From NCBI RefSeq assembly GCF_024748615.1, contig NZ_CP087168.1:1984001-2048000 (forward strand): 64,000 bases of DNA. The letters run 5' to 3'. Shown piece by piece: positions 7,865 through 16,221 of this stretch. The DNA is from Pseudomonas sp. B21-048. Lineage in GTDB: Bacteria; Pseudomonadota; Gammaproteobacteria; Pseudomonadales; Pseudomonadaceae. Each line of letters opens with the position of its first letter. Position 1 is the first letter of the stretch. The notes beneath the pieces are model-generated. The model did not search any database, was not told where the DNA came from, and was given only the letters and a program-made list of their open reading frames with translations. The translations under genes were made by a program, and so were the position numbers.

Positions 7865-8746
7865 TCACTGATTCGTTGAAGGCTCAAAACTCTTTTTTAA
7901 TCTGGCAGATTTCAGCGTTTCAGGAACATGCGCCGCAATATATATTAAAAATGAAAAGGCTTTTAGACTGTTCAGCTCTGTTCCATAGTCTGAAACTTCG
8001 CCGTGTATCACTTGGTGGCGATTTAAAGCATTAAACGTTTTTCCGCTAGCAATACTTTCTTTGTCTCGCTGGCCTTGGCTTTTCAATAGGCTCATGCTGC
8101 TGAGGTTTATTACTTGATGTAGTAAGTATTTTGCGTCTTGATTGTCCCCTACTTCGTCACTGACGTAGGTGCTTCCTCGAATTTTCCCACCGCTTCCACC
8201 CATAGGTTGTTGCAGGCCGGTTATCTCTGAGAATATGCCATCAGTCTGCGCCAAGAAGACTGGGATACTTAGGTAATATCCTTCTGATCCGCCGCGTTTA
8301 TGTGCATTTGCTGCAGCTTCAATCGCGTTTTTTCTTGCAGGATACATATCGGTGATTAGCTTGGTGTACCAGTCAAAATCTGCTGTGAAATGCTCCTTAA
8401 GTATTGCATCAACTTCCTCCGCTCCTGCTTCGCCAAGCTTGTCGATTAACTCTAGGGTATCTTGAAGTGAATTTTGCCAATTAAAAAACCATCCTCGCTC
8501 CGAGGCTCTAATCGTTGCCTCTTGCGAACGAGCTGGTAGGTTTTCGAGACGTTCGAGGTCTGCTTTCCAATCGATCTGGGCGAGTTTTTCCAAGTAAGGG
8601 GCTAAATCGGTTTGCACCTGTGTTAGCCATTGACCGAACTGTTGTGCGACTGCGTTTATGGCAGGAAGATACGGCACTACCATTTCGGATAAACGTTTTG
8701 CAAGCAGCTCGTTGCGCTCGGAAATTTTGTCAGCCAGATCTTTCAT
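7865..8746 (-). CDS. Unknown cargo (moron) protein with HEPN-like RxxxxH motif, in the P2 orf30 position
   Basis: About 293 residues, not a structural phage protein. The N-terminal ~100 residues are helical and charged. A SERGWFFNW motif follows, then NAHKRGGSEGYYLSIPVFLA, and near the C-terminus FNALNRHQVIHGEVSDYGTE. The RHQVIH part fits the R-x4-H pattern of HEPN ribonucleases, and I recall similar GWF...NRHxxLHG proteins in accessory regions. ATG 8746 is preceded by GGGGGCACT; a GTG at 8815 overlapping the stop of S is an alternative. Its base composition is lower in GC than the flanking tail genes. In P2 the same S-V gap holds moron orf30. A role in superinfection exclusion or defence is inference. 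Confidence 0.7.
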   Translation of the reverse strand: MKDLADKISERNELLAKRLSEMVVPYLPAINAVAQQFGQWLTQVQTDLAPYLEKLAQIDWKADLERLENLPARSQEATIRASERGWFFNWQNSLQDTLELIDKLGEAGAEEVDAILKEHFTADFDWYTKLITDMYPARKNAIEAAANAHKRGGSEGYYLSIPVFLAQTDGIFSEITGLQQPMGGSGGKIRGSTYVSDEVGDNQDAKYLLHQVINLSSMSLLKSQGQRDKESIASGKTFNALNRHQVIHGEVSDYGTELNSLKAFSFLIYIAAHVPETLKSARLKKSFEPSTNQ

Positions 8747-8811
8747 AGTGCCCCCAGGGAGATGTGCCATCGAGACAGATTTTTTGGTCTTTACCACAAA
8801 CTGTTGGCTGA

Positions 8812-9273
8812 TCACTCTCCCGCAAAATGAGTAAGCAGTCCGTCGCGGATTAGATCAATATCTGCGTTTGTAAAGCCTAGCATCTCTCGCTGTTCATATT
8901 TCACATCTGGAGCATCCTGTTCAGCACGATCCTTTGATCCGTATTGGTGAACTCTGGCAATTCGAGCAATCCGCCCGGTAAAGCCAACACTGATAGCATT
9001 CCCGTTGCCTTGCACCTTCAGAAAGCTCGCCGTGCGCAGCTTCTGAAACATCTTCACCTTCCGCTTCACCCGGCCTTGTTTACCACGCAGATTGCGCTGC
9101 TTGCGCGGTGCGTACTTGCTGCCGTCCGGGTTGCGCTGGACAATGATTCGTTGTTGTTGACTGCGACGCAACACTTGGCCGAGGCTGCGGGCCAGCTTGT
9201 TGCGCGATGCCGGTTCCAGTTGCTCAAGCAGGCCGGCTGCCCAGTCTTCCAGCGCCTCCAGGCGGTTGGTCAT
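8812..9273 (-). CDS. S: Tail completion / virion morphogenesis protein S (P2 gpS-like)
   Basis: A 153-residue tail completion protein. It begins MTNRLEALEDWAAGLLEQLE and contains NPDGSKYAPRKQRNLRGKQG and HQYGSKDRAEQDAPDVKY, characteristic of the phage virion morphogenesis family. ATG 9273 overlaps the end of R. It helps finish the head-proximal tail end in P2. Confidence 0.92.
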   Translation of the reverse strand: MTNRLEALEDWAAGLLEQLEPASRNKLARSLGQVLRRSQQQRIIVQRNPDGSKYAPRKQRNLRGKQGRVKRKVKMFQKLRTASFLKVQGNGNAISVGFTGRIARIARVHQYGSKDRAEQDAPDVKYEQREMLGFTNADIDLIRDGLLTHFAGE

Positions 9274-9746
9274 TCTCGCAACACCCATTCGCTGCTGCTG
9301 CCTTGGGCACTGGGTATCCAGTTCGGGTCGAGGAACGCGACGGCGCGTTGAGGTTCGCCGGGATGGCGGATGGTGGTATTGCCCTGATCGTCATTACCGA
9401 CCACCACCCGTTCGGTCAGCGGTAGGCTCAGGCTCAAATCGACTTTGCTGTTATCGAGAATGTCCGCCTCGAACTGGATGCCGTCAGCCGACTTATTCAG
9501 GTTCTCCAGCAACTCAGACTGATGAACACTCACCCAGCCAAGCACCGGCAGCATGATGCTATCAGGATGGCCAGCGAAGTCGGTGAGAATGATTTGCAGA
9601 TCAAAGCTGTATTCGAATGACAGGCTCGCGGCGGCTGTGCAGCGGACTTTGCCGTTGTCGATGAAGATCAGTAGCCGATCGGGGCTATGCTGGAGTTCGG
9701 GAATGGTGGCGAGCAGGTGAGAGCGCAGGCTTTCGGGTTTGTTCAT
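9270..9746 (-). CDS. R: Tail completion protein R (P2 gpR-like)
   Basis: About 158 residues starting MNKPESLRSHLLATIPELQH at ATG 9746. The segments FEYSFDLQIILTDFAGHPDS and FLDPNWIPSAQGSSSEW fit the P2 gpR family. It overlaps both the lysin (ATGA) and S. The direct overlap with the lysin leaves no room for the spanin genes that P2 carries at this point. Confidence 0.9.
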   Translation of the reverse strand: MNKPESLRSHLLATIPELQHSPDRLLIFIDNGKVRCTAAASLSFEYSFDLQIILTDFAGHPDSIMLPVLGWVSVHQSELLENLNKSADGIQFEADILDNSKVDLSLSLPLTERVVVGNDDQGNTTIRHPGEPQRAVAFLDPNWIPSAQGSSSEWVLRE

Positions 9747-10630
9747 GGGGCGACCTGCTGCTGTTGATGGACGTTTGCAGCTCGCGGTAAATCGACTGGG
9801 TTCTGCCCGCAGCCGCATTCAGCGTGCCGCTCAAAGGCGCGCTGGAGTTTGATGTCGTACAAATTTCGCTGATAGTCCGGCCCGTTGTAGTGCTTGGCGA
9901 ACACGGCCCATTGGCGGGTCTTCAGCGCTTTGTAGAGTGTAGGGTCGGTCTCGATGAAGCGCACGAAGGCATCAAACTGCTGCGACTCGTTTGCACTCAT
10001 GGCTGCGACGAAGTCTTGCACGCTGGCATAGCCCAAGCGTTTCCAGTGAAATCCCATGATCTGGAAGGCGCCCCAGGTAGCAGCTTCGGGAGCGGCAATG
10101 TCGTCAAGCACGCGGGCGCTGCCTAGCCGCTGATGTTCGGCGGCACCGCCGACGTAGCCACCGGCTTTCGGGTTGACGATGGCCGGGTGGGCGGCGGCGA
10201 GTTGATCGGCGCGGCGTTTGAGTTCGCCGGGGTTATCGCTTTCATGGCGAACGTTCGAGAGCTGGCGGTACATGATGTGCCGCTCGAACAGGATCACCGG
10301 CTTGCCGATGTCGAGAAAGCCGCGGCCTTTTGATTCGACTTCGTTGACGGCGTAGAGATTCGCCAACGGCATGTCGAGACGTTGTGCGGCGTTGACCAAG
10401 TCGGCGTGCTTCAGTAATTGCTCGCAGTCATCGCCGGCGAGGGCCGCCAGCGTTTTGCTGCCGGCGATGCCATCGGCGACCAGGCCGACGTTCAGCTGAT
10501 AGGCACGCACGGCCGCTTCGGTGGTGTCGCCGTAGTGCCCGTCAACGACCAGGCGTGCGCCGTTATTATTCAGGTTGGTTTGCAGGTGGCGTACCGCTTG
10601 CGAGCGGTCGCCGTGGCGTAATGGGGTCAT
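9743..10630 (-). CDS. Endolysin: peptidoglycan-binding domain plus N-acetylmuramidase (DUF3380)
   Basis: About 295 residues. The N-terminal ~65 residues form a peptidoglycan-binding type 1 repeat (RHLQTNLNNNGARLVVDGHY, TTEAAVRAYQ). The rest is an N-acetylmuramidase domain with ANLYAVNEVESKGRGFLDIG, whose Glu is the likely catalytic residue, and TWGAFQIMGFHWKRLGY. It degrades the host wall at lysis. No signal peptide is visible, so release depends on the holin just upstream (ATGA overlap). ATG 10630 begins the binding repeat cleanly. Confidence 0.9.
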   Translation of the reverse strand: MTPLRHGDRSQAVRHLQTNLNNNGARLVVDGHYGDTTEAAVRAYQLNVGLVADGIAGSKTLAALAGDDCEQLLKHADLVNAAQRLDMPLANLYAVNEVESKGRGFLDIGKPVILFERHIMYRQLSNVRHESDNPGELKRRADQLAAAHPAIVNPKAGGYVGGAAEHQRLGSARVLDDIAAPEAATWGAFQIMGFHWKRLGYASVQDFVAAMSANESQQFDAFVRFIETDPTLYKALKTRQWAVFAKHYNGPDYQRNLYDIKLQRAFERHAECGCGQNPVDLPRAANVHQQQQVAP

Positions 10631-10929
10631 CGTGAGGCTTCCTTGCGAATGAAAAATTTCCTGGCTGCGGCGCGGGTTCCTTCCACGCCGAGCAACCCGA
10701 TAATGCCACCGAAAAAAGGCGCGGTGGCGGCGGAAATACCCAGCAACGGCAAGCCATGGCTGGCGGCCAGTGCCAGGGCGCCGCACAATGGGGCTTCAAT
10801 GGCCATGCGGCGTAAGGTGCCGCCGCCGTAGATGATGCGAAGAGCGGCGATGATCAGGGCCAGCAAGCCGGCGTAGAGGGTCGGCCAATGCTGTTCGAGC
10901 CAGGCCCAGGTGTCGGGACGGTCAGGCAT
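10627..10929 (-). CDS. Phage holin, lambda/phage-holin-3 family
   Basis: 100 residues with three hydrophobic segments (LYAGLLALIIAALRIIYG, the PLCGALALAASHGLPLLG stretch, and FFGGIIGLLGVEG) and a basic tail ending RKFFIRKEASR. This is the topology of class I holins that time inner-membrane permeabilisation. It is translationally coupled to the lysin and follows X, the P2 lysis position. Confidence 0.85.
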   Translation of the reverse strand: MPDRPDTWAWLEQHWPTLYAGLLALIIAALRIIYGGGTLRRMAIEAPLCGALALAASHGLPLLGISAATAPFFGGIIGLLGVEGTRAAARKFFIRKEASR

Positions 10930-10959
10930 GTGTAGGGCTCCAGTGTCCAGAGTGGTGGG

Positions 10960-11172
10960 TCAGTCCCATAGGTTCACCCTTTGCCGTTGCGGTGCGGCTG
11001 TTTGTGCTTCAGGCATTTGCACGGTTATGCCCAGGGGCAGCACCGGGCCGTGATCGGCGAGGCCGGGGTTGGTTTTCAGCACGGCTTCGGTCACGCCAGC
11101 GGTGCGGCCGTAGTGACGCCAACACAGCGCGTCGACGGTGTCATGTTGCCGAGTGCGGACGGTGACGGGCAT
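10960..11172 (-). CDS. X: Tail protein X (P2 gpX-like)
   Basis: 70 residues with the LysM-like pattern of gpX: TVDALCWRHYGRTAGVTEAV, then NPGLADHGPVLPLG. It is a small tail-terminator associated protein. Its start codon overlaps the last base of L. Full family length. Confidence 0.93.
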   Translation of the reverse strand: MPVTVRTRQHDTVDALCWRHYGRTAGVTEAVLKTNPGLADHGPVLPLGITVQMPEAQTAAPQRQRVNLWD

Positions 11173-11633
11173 CAGATCAACTCCACGGTGGTGCGGCCTA
11201 GACCGAGGAAATCACGGACGGCCCAGCGCTGGTCGCGGCGTAGTTCGTCGATGCTGGGGGTGAGGTCGTCGGCGTTCTGGTGGCCGCTGTGGGTGGTGTC
11301 GTAAGAGCGGTAGCGTTCGCAGATTTCCGCACCGGTGGCGGCGTAAAGAGCGCGCCGGTAGAGGTGGATATATTCCGATGTGTTTTTGATTTTGCCGGCC
11401 GGCACATCGGCCAGCGTTGGGTAGCCGTCCGCCTGTTTGGCCAGGCGCCAATCCGCGAGTTCGCGGTTGAGGCTGATGGCGGCGGCGATGGTCGCGGTTT
11501 CCAGCCGGATCGATGTGACACTGGCATCGAGGCGCAGGGTGCCGCGCACGTCGTCGAGGTCGATGGAGGGCCAGAAGGGGTCGGTGTTGATGTGGCCGGC
11601 GGGCGCTTTGCCGCTGGCGATGAATCCGCTCAT
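11172..11633 (-). CDS. L: Head completion/stabilisation protein L (P2 gpL-like)
   Basis: 153 residues with DPFWPSIDLDDVRGTLRLDA and YRRALYAATGAEICERYRSY, typical of gpL. It stabilises filled heads and forms the connector for tail joining. It follows M after a 103-nt gap that contains only the out-of-frame tail of M. Confidence 0.93.
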   Translation of the reverse strand: MSGFIASGKAPAGHINTDPFWPSIDLDDVRGTLRLDASVTSIRLETATIAAAISLNRELADWRLAKQADGYPTLADVPAGKIKNTSEYIHLYRRALYAATGAEICERYRSYDTTHSGHQNADDLTPSIDELRRDQRWAVRDFLGLGRTTVELI

Positions 11634-11736
11634 GTCAGTGCGCTCTGCAGTGAGTCGCCGGTGGTCGGGGCTTCACGTTCAGGTACGTGGCCTGGCCGAT
11701 CCGCCCCGAGCCGGCGGGGTGCGTGGGGACGCTCGG

Positions 11737-12434
11737 TTATCCGCCAGTGGCGGTGAATTTTTTGAGCAGGCGTTCGGCCCGCTCCAGATCCTTTTTGCCG
11801 CCGCAGGCATCGTGCAAGGCGATGGCTTTTTCAGCAGGTCGATGCCAGCTTGCAGCTGGCCTGATTCGCCGGGTTGCTCTTCGGTGATGCCTTCCAGCGT
11901 CGCGCGGCCCATGGCAAGAAACAGCTTGGCGCGGGCCTGATCGGGCATGTCTTCGGCCTCGGTCAGTTGCGCGGTGCGGTGCAGAATTTCCAGGTCGAAC
12001 GACTCTCCGACTTTCTGCGCCTTGAAGGCCGCGGTGGCGACTTCTTCGGCGACCAGGCAGCCCAATGTTCGGGCGAAGCGGTCGGGCATGACCATCTTGT
12101 GTTTCAGCACGTAGACGGCGATGTCGAGGCCGCCGCTGAAGTCGCCAGCATCGAAACGCCAGACCATCACGGTGGTCAGCACTTCGTCTTGCGCCCCTAA
12201 GCCGGCCTCCAGTACGCCTTGCACGTAGGATTCGTAGGCGGGCAGCAGTTGCCGTTTGAGTTCGGCTTTGCCCTGGTTCGACTGCACCTGTTTCAGGCGC
12301 AGGCGGTCTTGCAGCAGCTGGTTGAGCTGATGCTCGTAAGCGTTGGCACCGGCCATGGTTTGGTTGGGTTCGACCGCTGCCGCCTCGATGGCGGCTGTGA
12401 CGCGTTGGAAGTGACGGCGGCAGGGGTTGCTCAT
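11737..12434 (-). pseudogene. M: Terminase small subunit M (P2 gpM-like) with one-base frameshift
   Basis: The frame from ATG 12434 gives MSNPCRRHFQRVTAAIEAAA through GQLQAGIDLLKK, a typical gpM. It then diverges into a non-homologous tail ending at 11679. The expected gpM C-terminus (AIALHDACGGKKDLERAERL, then LKKFTATGG) is present in the -1 frame and stops at 11737. The switch is at an A5 run (+ strand T5, 11827-11831), read CTG AAA AAG. One missing A, a sequencing error, or a real -1 slip on AAA AAG would each explain it. gpM binds cos and partners gpP in packaging. Confidence 0.8.
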
Positions 12435-13453
12435 GGGCGGCCGCCGTCTGCGATGTCGATATTTTCCGCGAGGGAGGCGCATTCCAGATCTTCGATGACA
12501 TAGGCGTCGTTGACCGACTCGTAGTTCTCGATGCGGTCGCGTTTCGCGTTGTCGAGGACGGTGCGACGGCGGCTGCCTTCCTGCCAGTAGATGGACAGGT
12601 TTTCCAGCTTGGTCACCAGCAGACCGCGCGCCGGGAAGTACGGCACGCGTACCGCCGGTAAGTTGCCCAAGCGCTTCTGGCTGGTGACGATGTCGGCGGC
12701 CAGCATTTCGCTCGGGGCGTGTTCTTTGTTGATGATCGGGAAGTACTTGTCAGCCAGCAGCTGGCGACCGCAGATCACCACCAGGTCAGGGTCTTCCTGA
12801 TACCACGGCGCGATGAACTCTTCGACCATGCTGAAGACCAGGGCGTCGAGGTTGCTGAAGTCCTTGCCGGCGCCAATGGTGATTTTGTTCGTACCTTCGA
12901 CGACTTCCTTCATCACCCGGGCGGCGTTCTCGGTACGCATCTTCTGCAGCCAGCCGATGTTGACGTCCTGGCGCAGCGGGTTGGTCGCGGGGTTCGACGT
13001 GGCGGCGCGGCTAGTACCGTTCCAGCCGATCAGGATACGGTCCAGCGCCTGGCGCTTGAGGATCGCGTCACGGATGCGTGCCTGGAAGTCGGGGAACTTG
13101 GCCCAGGCGTCCAGCTTGCTGTAGCGCAGGTGGGTGTCGAAGTTGGTCTGAGAGCAGAAGTAGCCACGATCATCGAGGGTGGTGATGTCGGTGGTTTCGC
13201 GATCTTTCTGGGTGGTGTCGGTGGTGCCAGCGTTCGGTCCGCCGATGCCCATGCCAATCTTTTCGCCCATCTGTTCGGTGACGCCGTAGATGTTGATCGC
13301 GCTGAGGAACTGACTGGATTCCTGCATGCGGGTTTCCAGCGTCTGGGTGACGCTCGGCGCGGTGGCGAATTTGGTGGTGACGTCGGGTACGCCATGCAGT
13401 TTGGTCAACTGGCCCAGGTAGGCGTTGAAGAGGTTGCGGGTGTCGTTGCGCAT
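12431..13453 (-). CDS. N: Major capsid protein N (P2 gpN-like)
   Basis: 340 residues, HK97-fold capsid of the P2 family. It begins MRNDTRNLFNAYLGQLTKLH and contains TRMQESSQFLSAINIYGVTE and WYQEDPDLVVICGRQLLADK. In P2 the protein is trimmed at its N-terminus by gpO. It overlaps M by 4 nt. Intact. Confidence 0.95.
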   Translation of the reverse strand: MRNDTRNLFNAYLGQLTKLHGVPDVTTKFATAPSVTQTLETRMQESSQFLSAINIYGVTEQMGEKIGMGIGGPNAGTTDTTQKDRETTDITTLDDRGYFCSQTNFDTHLRYSKLDAWAKFPDFQARIRDAILKRQALDRILIGWNGTSRAATSNPATNPLRQDVNIGWLQKMRTENAARVMKEVVEGTNKITIGAGKDFSNLDALVFSMVEEFIAPWYQEDPDLVVICGRQLLADKYFPIINKEHAPSEMLAADIVTSQKRLGNLPAVRVPYFPARGLLVTKLENLSIYWQEGSRRRTVLDNAKRDRIENYESVNDAYVIEDLECASLAENIDIADGGRP

Positions 13454-13494
13454 GGAAGTTGTCCTTGGTTATTCGGGGCTTGGCAGGCCGGCTG

Positions 13495-14325
13495 TCAGCA
13501 GTCGGTCATGACCTGGTTTCCGCCGCCGGTGACCGGAGGACGTGTTTTTTGGTTGTGGTCTTGGGTGGTGGATAGCTTGGTTTTCAGCTCGGTGAAGTCC
13601 TTGCTCAGTTGGTCGAGTTGAGTTTTCAGCTCAGCGGAAAATTGCTTCTCCGCGGCCAGCTGCTCGGGCAGGTCTTTGACGTGTTCGGCGATGGTCTCGA
13701 CGGCTTGGCCGATCTGGGCGAATTCGCTGTCGTCCTTAACCTGTTTGCCTTTGAGCAGGGTTTGCACCTTGCTGAAGAGCTGCGCGCCGCGACTGGGTTT
13801 CTCTTCAAGCTCTTCGAACTTCAGCTCGGCTTCCACTGCCTCGGTGAACATCGAGGTTGCGGAGTAGTGACGGTCCTTGAACGGGCTGACATCGGGTTTC
13901 TGCGCCGAGAAGGCGAGTACGTCAGTGCCGAGGCTGGCTGGGGAATCTGTCACTGCCAAGCCGACGATGTAGGCCTCACCGGTGTCGGCGAAGCTGTCGT
14001 CGATTTCGATTGATGTGTAGATCTTCTGCTTGGCCTTGTTCATGGCGATCAGGTCGGCGGTGGGCTCGACCTGGGCAAAAAGGGCCAGTTTTTTCTGGCC
14101 ATTGATGTCGATTTCTTCGGTCTTCACGGCGAGGACATCGCCGTAGGCCTTGAACGGGCTGTCCGGCAGCAAGCTGCGGAAATGCTCCAGCCAGATGCGG
14201 GCGCCATAGGTGGATGGGTTGAAGTTCTTGGCGGCCTGTTCCAGCCAGTCGCGTTTGATGGTGCGTTTGTCCGAGGTGGCGCCCTCGACGGCGACGCGGA
14301 ACCAGTTGCTGCGGAATTTCTTCAT
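13495..14325 (-). CDS. O: Capsid scaffolding protein and protease O (P2 gpO-like)
   Basis: 276 residues from ATG 14325. Asp19, His48 and the Ser in IYTSIEI (residue 105) line up with the Asp-His-Ser triad known in P2 gpO, which supports both this start and an active protease. The C-terminal ~110 residues (VQTLLKGKQVKDDS onward) are a coiled-coil scaffold. It assembles and then matures the procapsid. It is divergent from P, as in P2. Confidence 0.92.
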   Translation of the reverse strand: MKKFRSNWFRVAVEGATSDKRTIKRDWLEQAAKNFNPSTYGARIWLEHFRSLLPDSPFKAYGDVLAVKTEEIDINGQKKLALFAQVEPTADLIAMNKAKQKIYTSIEIDDSFADTGEAYIVGLAVTDSPASLGTDVLAFSAQKPDVSPFKDRHYSATSMFTEAVEAELKFEELEEKPSRGAQLFSKVQTLLKGKQVKDDSEFAQIGQAVETIAEHVKDLPEQLAAEKQFSAELKTQLDQLSKDFTELKTKLSTTQDHNQKTRPPVTGGGNQVMTDC

Positions 14326-14463
14326 GCCGGGAATTCTCAGTGCGTTGCAATGAGGGCATGGTCGTGACGCGCGCGGGTAGCGGCAATGGGGCGAGACTGT
14401 AGGGGCGCGGGGTACAAGGGGCGGTGCTATTGAGTCGCGGGCGTGGGCGGCAGCATCGTGGCC

Positions 14464-16221
14464 ATGACTCCGACCGCACTGTTGCCCATTGATCCCCGCC
14501 GCCAATCCAAGTTTTTGTACTGGATGGGTTGGCGCGTCTGTGAGATTGCCGGGGCCATCGGGGAAAAGGAGAAAACGCTACATAGCTGGAAGGTCCGCGA
14601 CGCGTGGGACCGGGCGAATAACGTCGAGCGCATTGGCGGGGCGCTGGAGGCGCGGCTGGTGCAGCTAATCCTCAAGGACTGCAAGAGCAGCGGGGACTTC
14701 AAGGAAATTGACCTGCTGCATCGGCAGTTGGAGCGGCAGGCCCGTATTCAGCGCTTTCAAGGTGGCGGTACCGAAACCGACCTTAACCCGAATCTGGCCA
14801 AACGCAACGAAGGGCCGAAGAAGAAAACTCCGAAAAACGACATTAGCGAAGAGCAGATAGAGCTGCTGCGCGAGGCGTTTATCGATGGCTGTTTCGACTA
14901 CCAGAAAGATTGGTACCGGGCTGGTAATCAGCGCACTCGCGTCATTCTCAAGAGCCGGCAGATTGGTGCGACCTATTACTTCGCCCGTGAGGCGTTTATC
15001 GATGCCCTGGACACGGGGCGGAATCAGATTTTTCTGTCGGCTTCGAAGAACCAGGCCTACCTGTTTCGTGGGTATATCCAGGCTTTCGCCCGTGAGGTAA
15101 TTGGCGTTGAGCTGACCGGCGACCCCATTGTTTTGCCCAACGGCGCCGAGTTGTTTTTTCTGGGTACCAACGCCCGTACCGCCCAGGGCTATCACGGCAA
15201 TTTTTACTTCGACGAATTCTTCTGGACGTTCAAGTTTGAAGAACTGAACAAGGTCGCCTCGGGCATGGCGATGCACAAAAAATGGCGCAAAACCTACTTC
15301 TCGACGCCGTCGAGCATGGCCCACGAGGCCTACACCTTCTGGACCGGTGAGCGCTTTAACAAGGGCAAGCCCGCCGCGCAGCACACGAAGGTGGATGTGT
15401 CCCATGGCGTGCTCCAGCAGGGGAGGCTCTGCGAAGACCGATTATGGCGGCAGATCGTCAACATTCTCGACGCGGAGCAGGGTGGTTGCGACTTGTTCGA
15501 CATCGAAGAGCTCCGCCGCGAGTACAGCCCCGAAGCGTTCGCCAATCTGCTGATGTGCGATTTTGTCGACGACGGGGCGAGCATCTTCCCGCTGGCGTTG
15601 TTGCAGTCCTGCATGGTCGACAGCTGGGTCGAGTGGTCTGAGGACTACAAACCGTTTGCCATGCGGCCGTTCGGCGACCGCCAGGTGTGGATTGGCTACG
15701 ACCCAGCCGAGACGGGCGACTGTTCGGGGCTGGTAGTGGTCGCGCCGCCGCTAGTACCGGGCGGCAAATTCCGCGTGCTTGAGCGGCATCAGTTCCGCGG
15801 CATGGACTTCGCGGCGCAGGCCGCTTTTATCAAGAGCGTCTGCGACCGCTACTGGGTGACCTACATCGGGATTGATGTCACCGGGTTGGGCAGTGGCGTG
15901 GCCCAGCTGGTTCGTCAGTTCTTCCCGGCCGTGACCACGTTCAGTTATTCACCCGAGGTCAAAACACGCCTGGTGCTCAAGGCTTACGACGTTATCCATA
16001 AGGGCCGGCTGGAGTTTGATGCTGGCTGGACGGATATGGCGCAGTCGTTGATGGCAATTCGTAAGACCGTCACCGCTGGTGGACGTCAATACACCTACAC
16101 CGCAGGGCGCAACGACAACACCGGCCATGCCGATCTGGCGTGGGCGCTCTTTCACGCATTGCACCACGAACCGCTTGAGGGGCAGACCGTTGGCAACACC
16201 GGGCGGATGGAGATTTACTGA
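14464..16221 (+). CDS. P: Terminase large subunit, ATPase P (P2 gpP-like)
   Basis: About 585 residues starting MTPTALLPIDPRRQSKFLYW; a GTG at 14443 is an alternative. An N-terminal helix-turn-helix (VCEIAGAIGEKEKTLHSWK) is followed by the ATPase with RVILKSRQIGATYYFAR as the Walker A-like element. A C-terminal nuclease-like region begins IGYDPAETGDCSGLVVV. It pumps DNA into procapsids and cuts cos with gpM. It overlaps Q (TGATG), forming the short plus-strand PQ operon. Confidence 0.95.
   Translation: MTPTALLPIDPRRQSKFLYWMGWRVCEIAGAIGEKEKTLHSWKVRDAWDRANNVERIGGALEARLVQLILKDCKSSGDFKEIDLLHRQLERQARIQRFQGGGTETDLNPNLAKRNEGPKKKTPKNDISEEQIELLREAFIDGCFDYQKDWYRAGNQRTRVILKSRQIGATYYFAREAFIDALDTGRNQIFLSASKNQAYLFRGYIQAFAREVIGVELTGDPIVLPNGAELFFLGTNARTAQGYHGNFYFDEFFWTFKFEELNKVASGMAMHKKWRKTYFSTPSSMAHEAYTFWTGERFNKGKPAAQHTKVDVSHGVLQQGRLCEDRLWRQIVNILDAEQGGCDLFDIEELRREYSPEAFANLLMCDFVDDGASIFPLALLQSCMVDSWVEWSEDYKPFAMRPFGDRQVWIGYDPAETGDCSGLVVVAPPLVPGGKFRVLERHQFRGMDFAAQAAFIKSVCDRYWVTYIGIDVTGLGSGVAQLVRQFFPAVTTFSYSPEVKTRLVLKAYDVIHKGRLEFDAGWTDMAQSLMAIRKTVTAGGRQYTYTAGRNDNTGHADLAWALFHALHHEPLEGQTVGNTGRMEIY

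Noticed and set aside
11679..11736. Zero-frame C-terminal tail of gene M as genuine protein
   Set aside because: The tail is Pro/Ser/Arg-rich and unlike gpM, while the true gpM C-terminus is in the -1 frame and stops at 11737.
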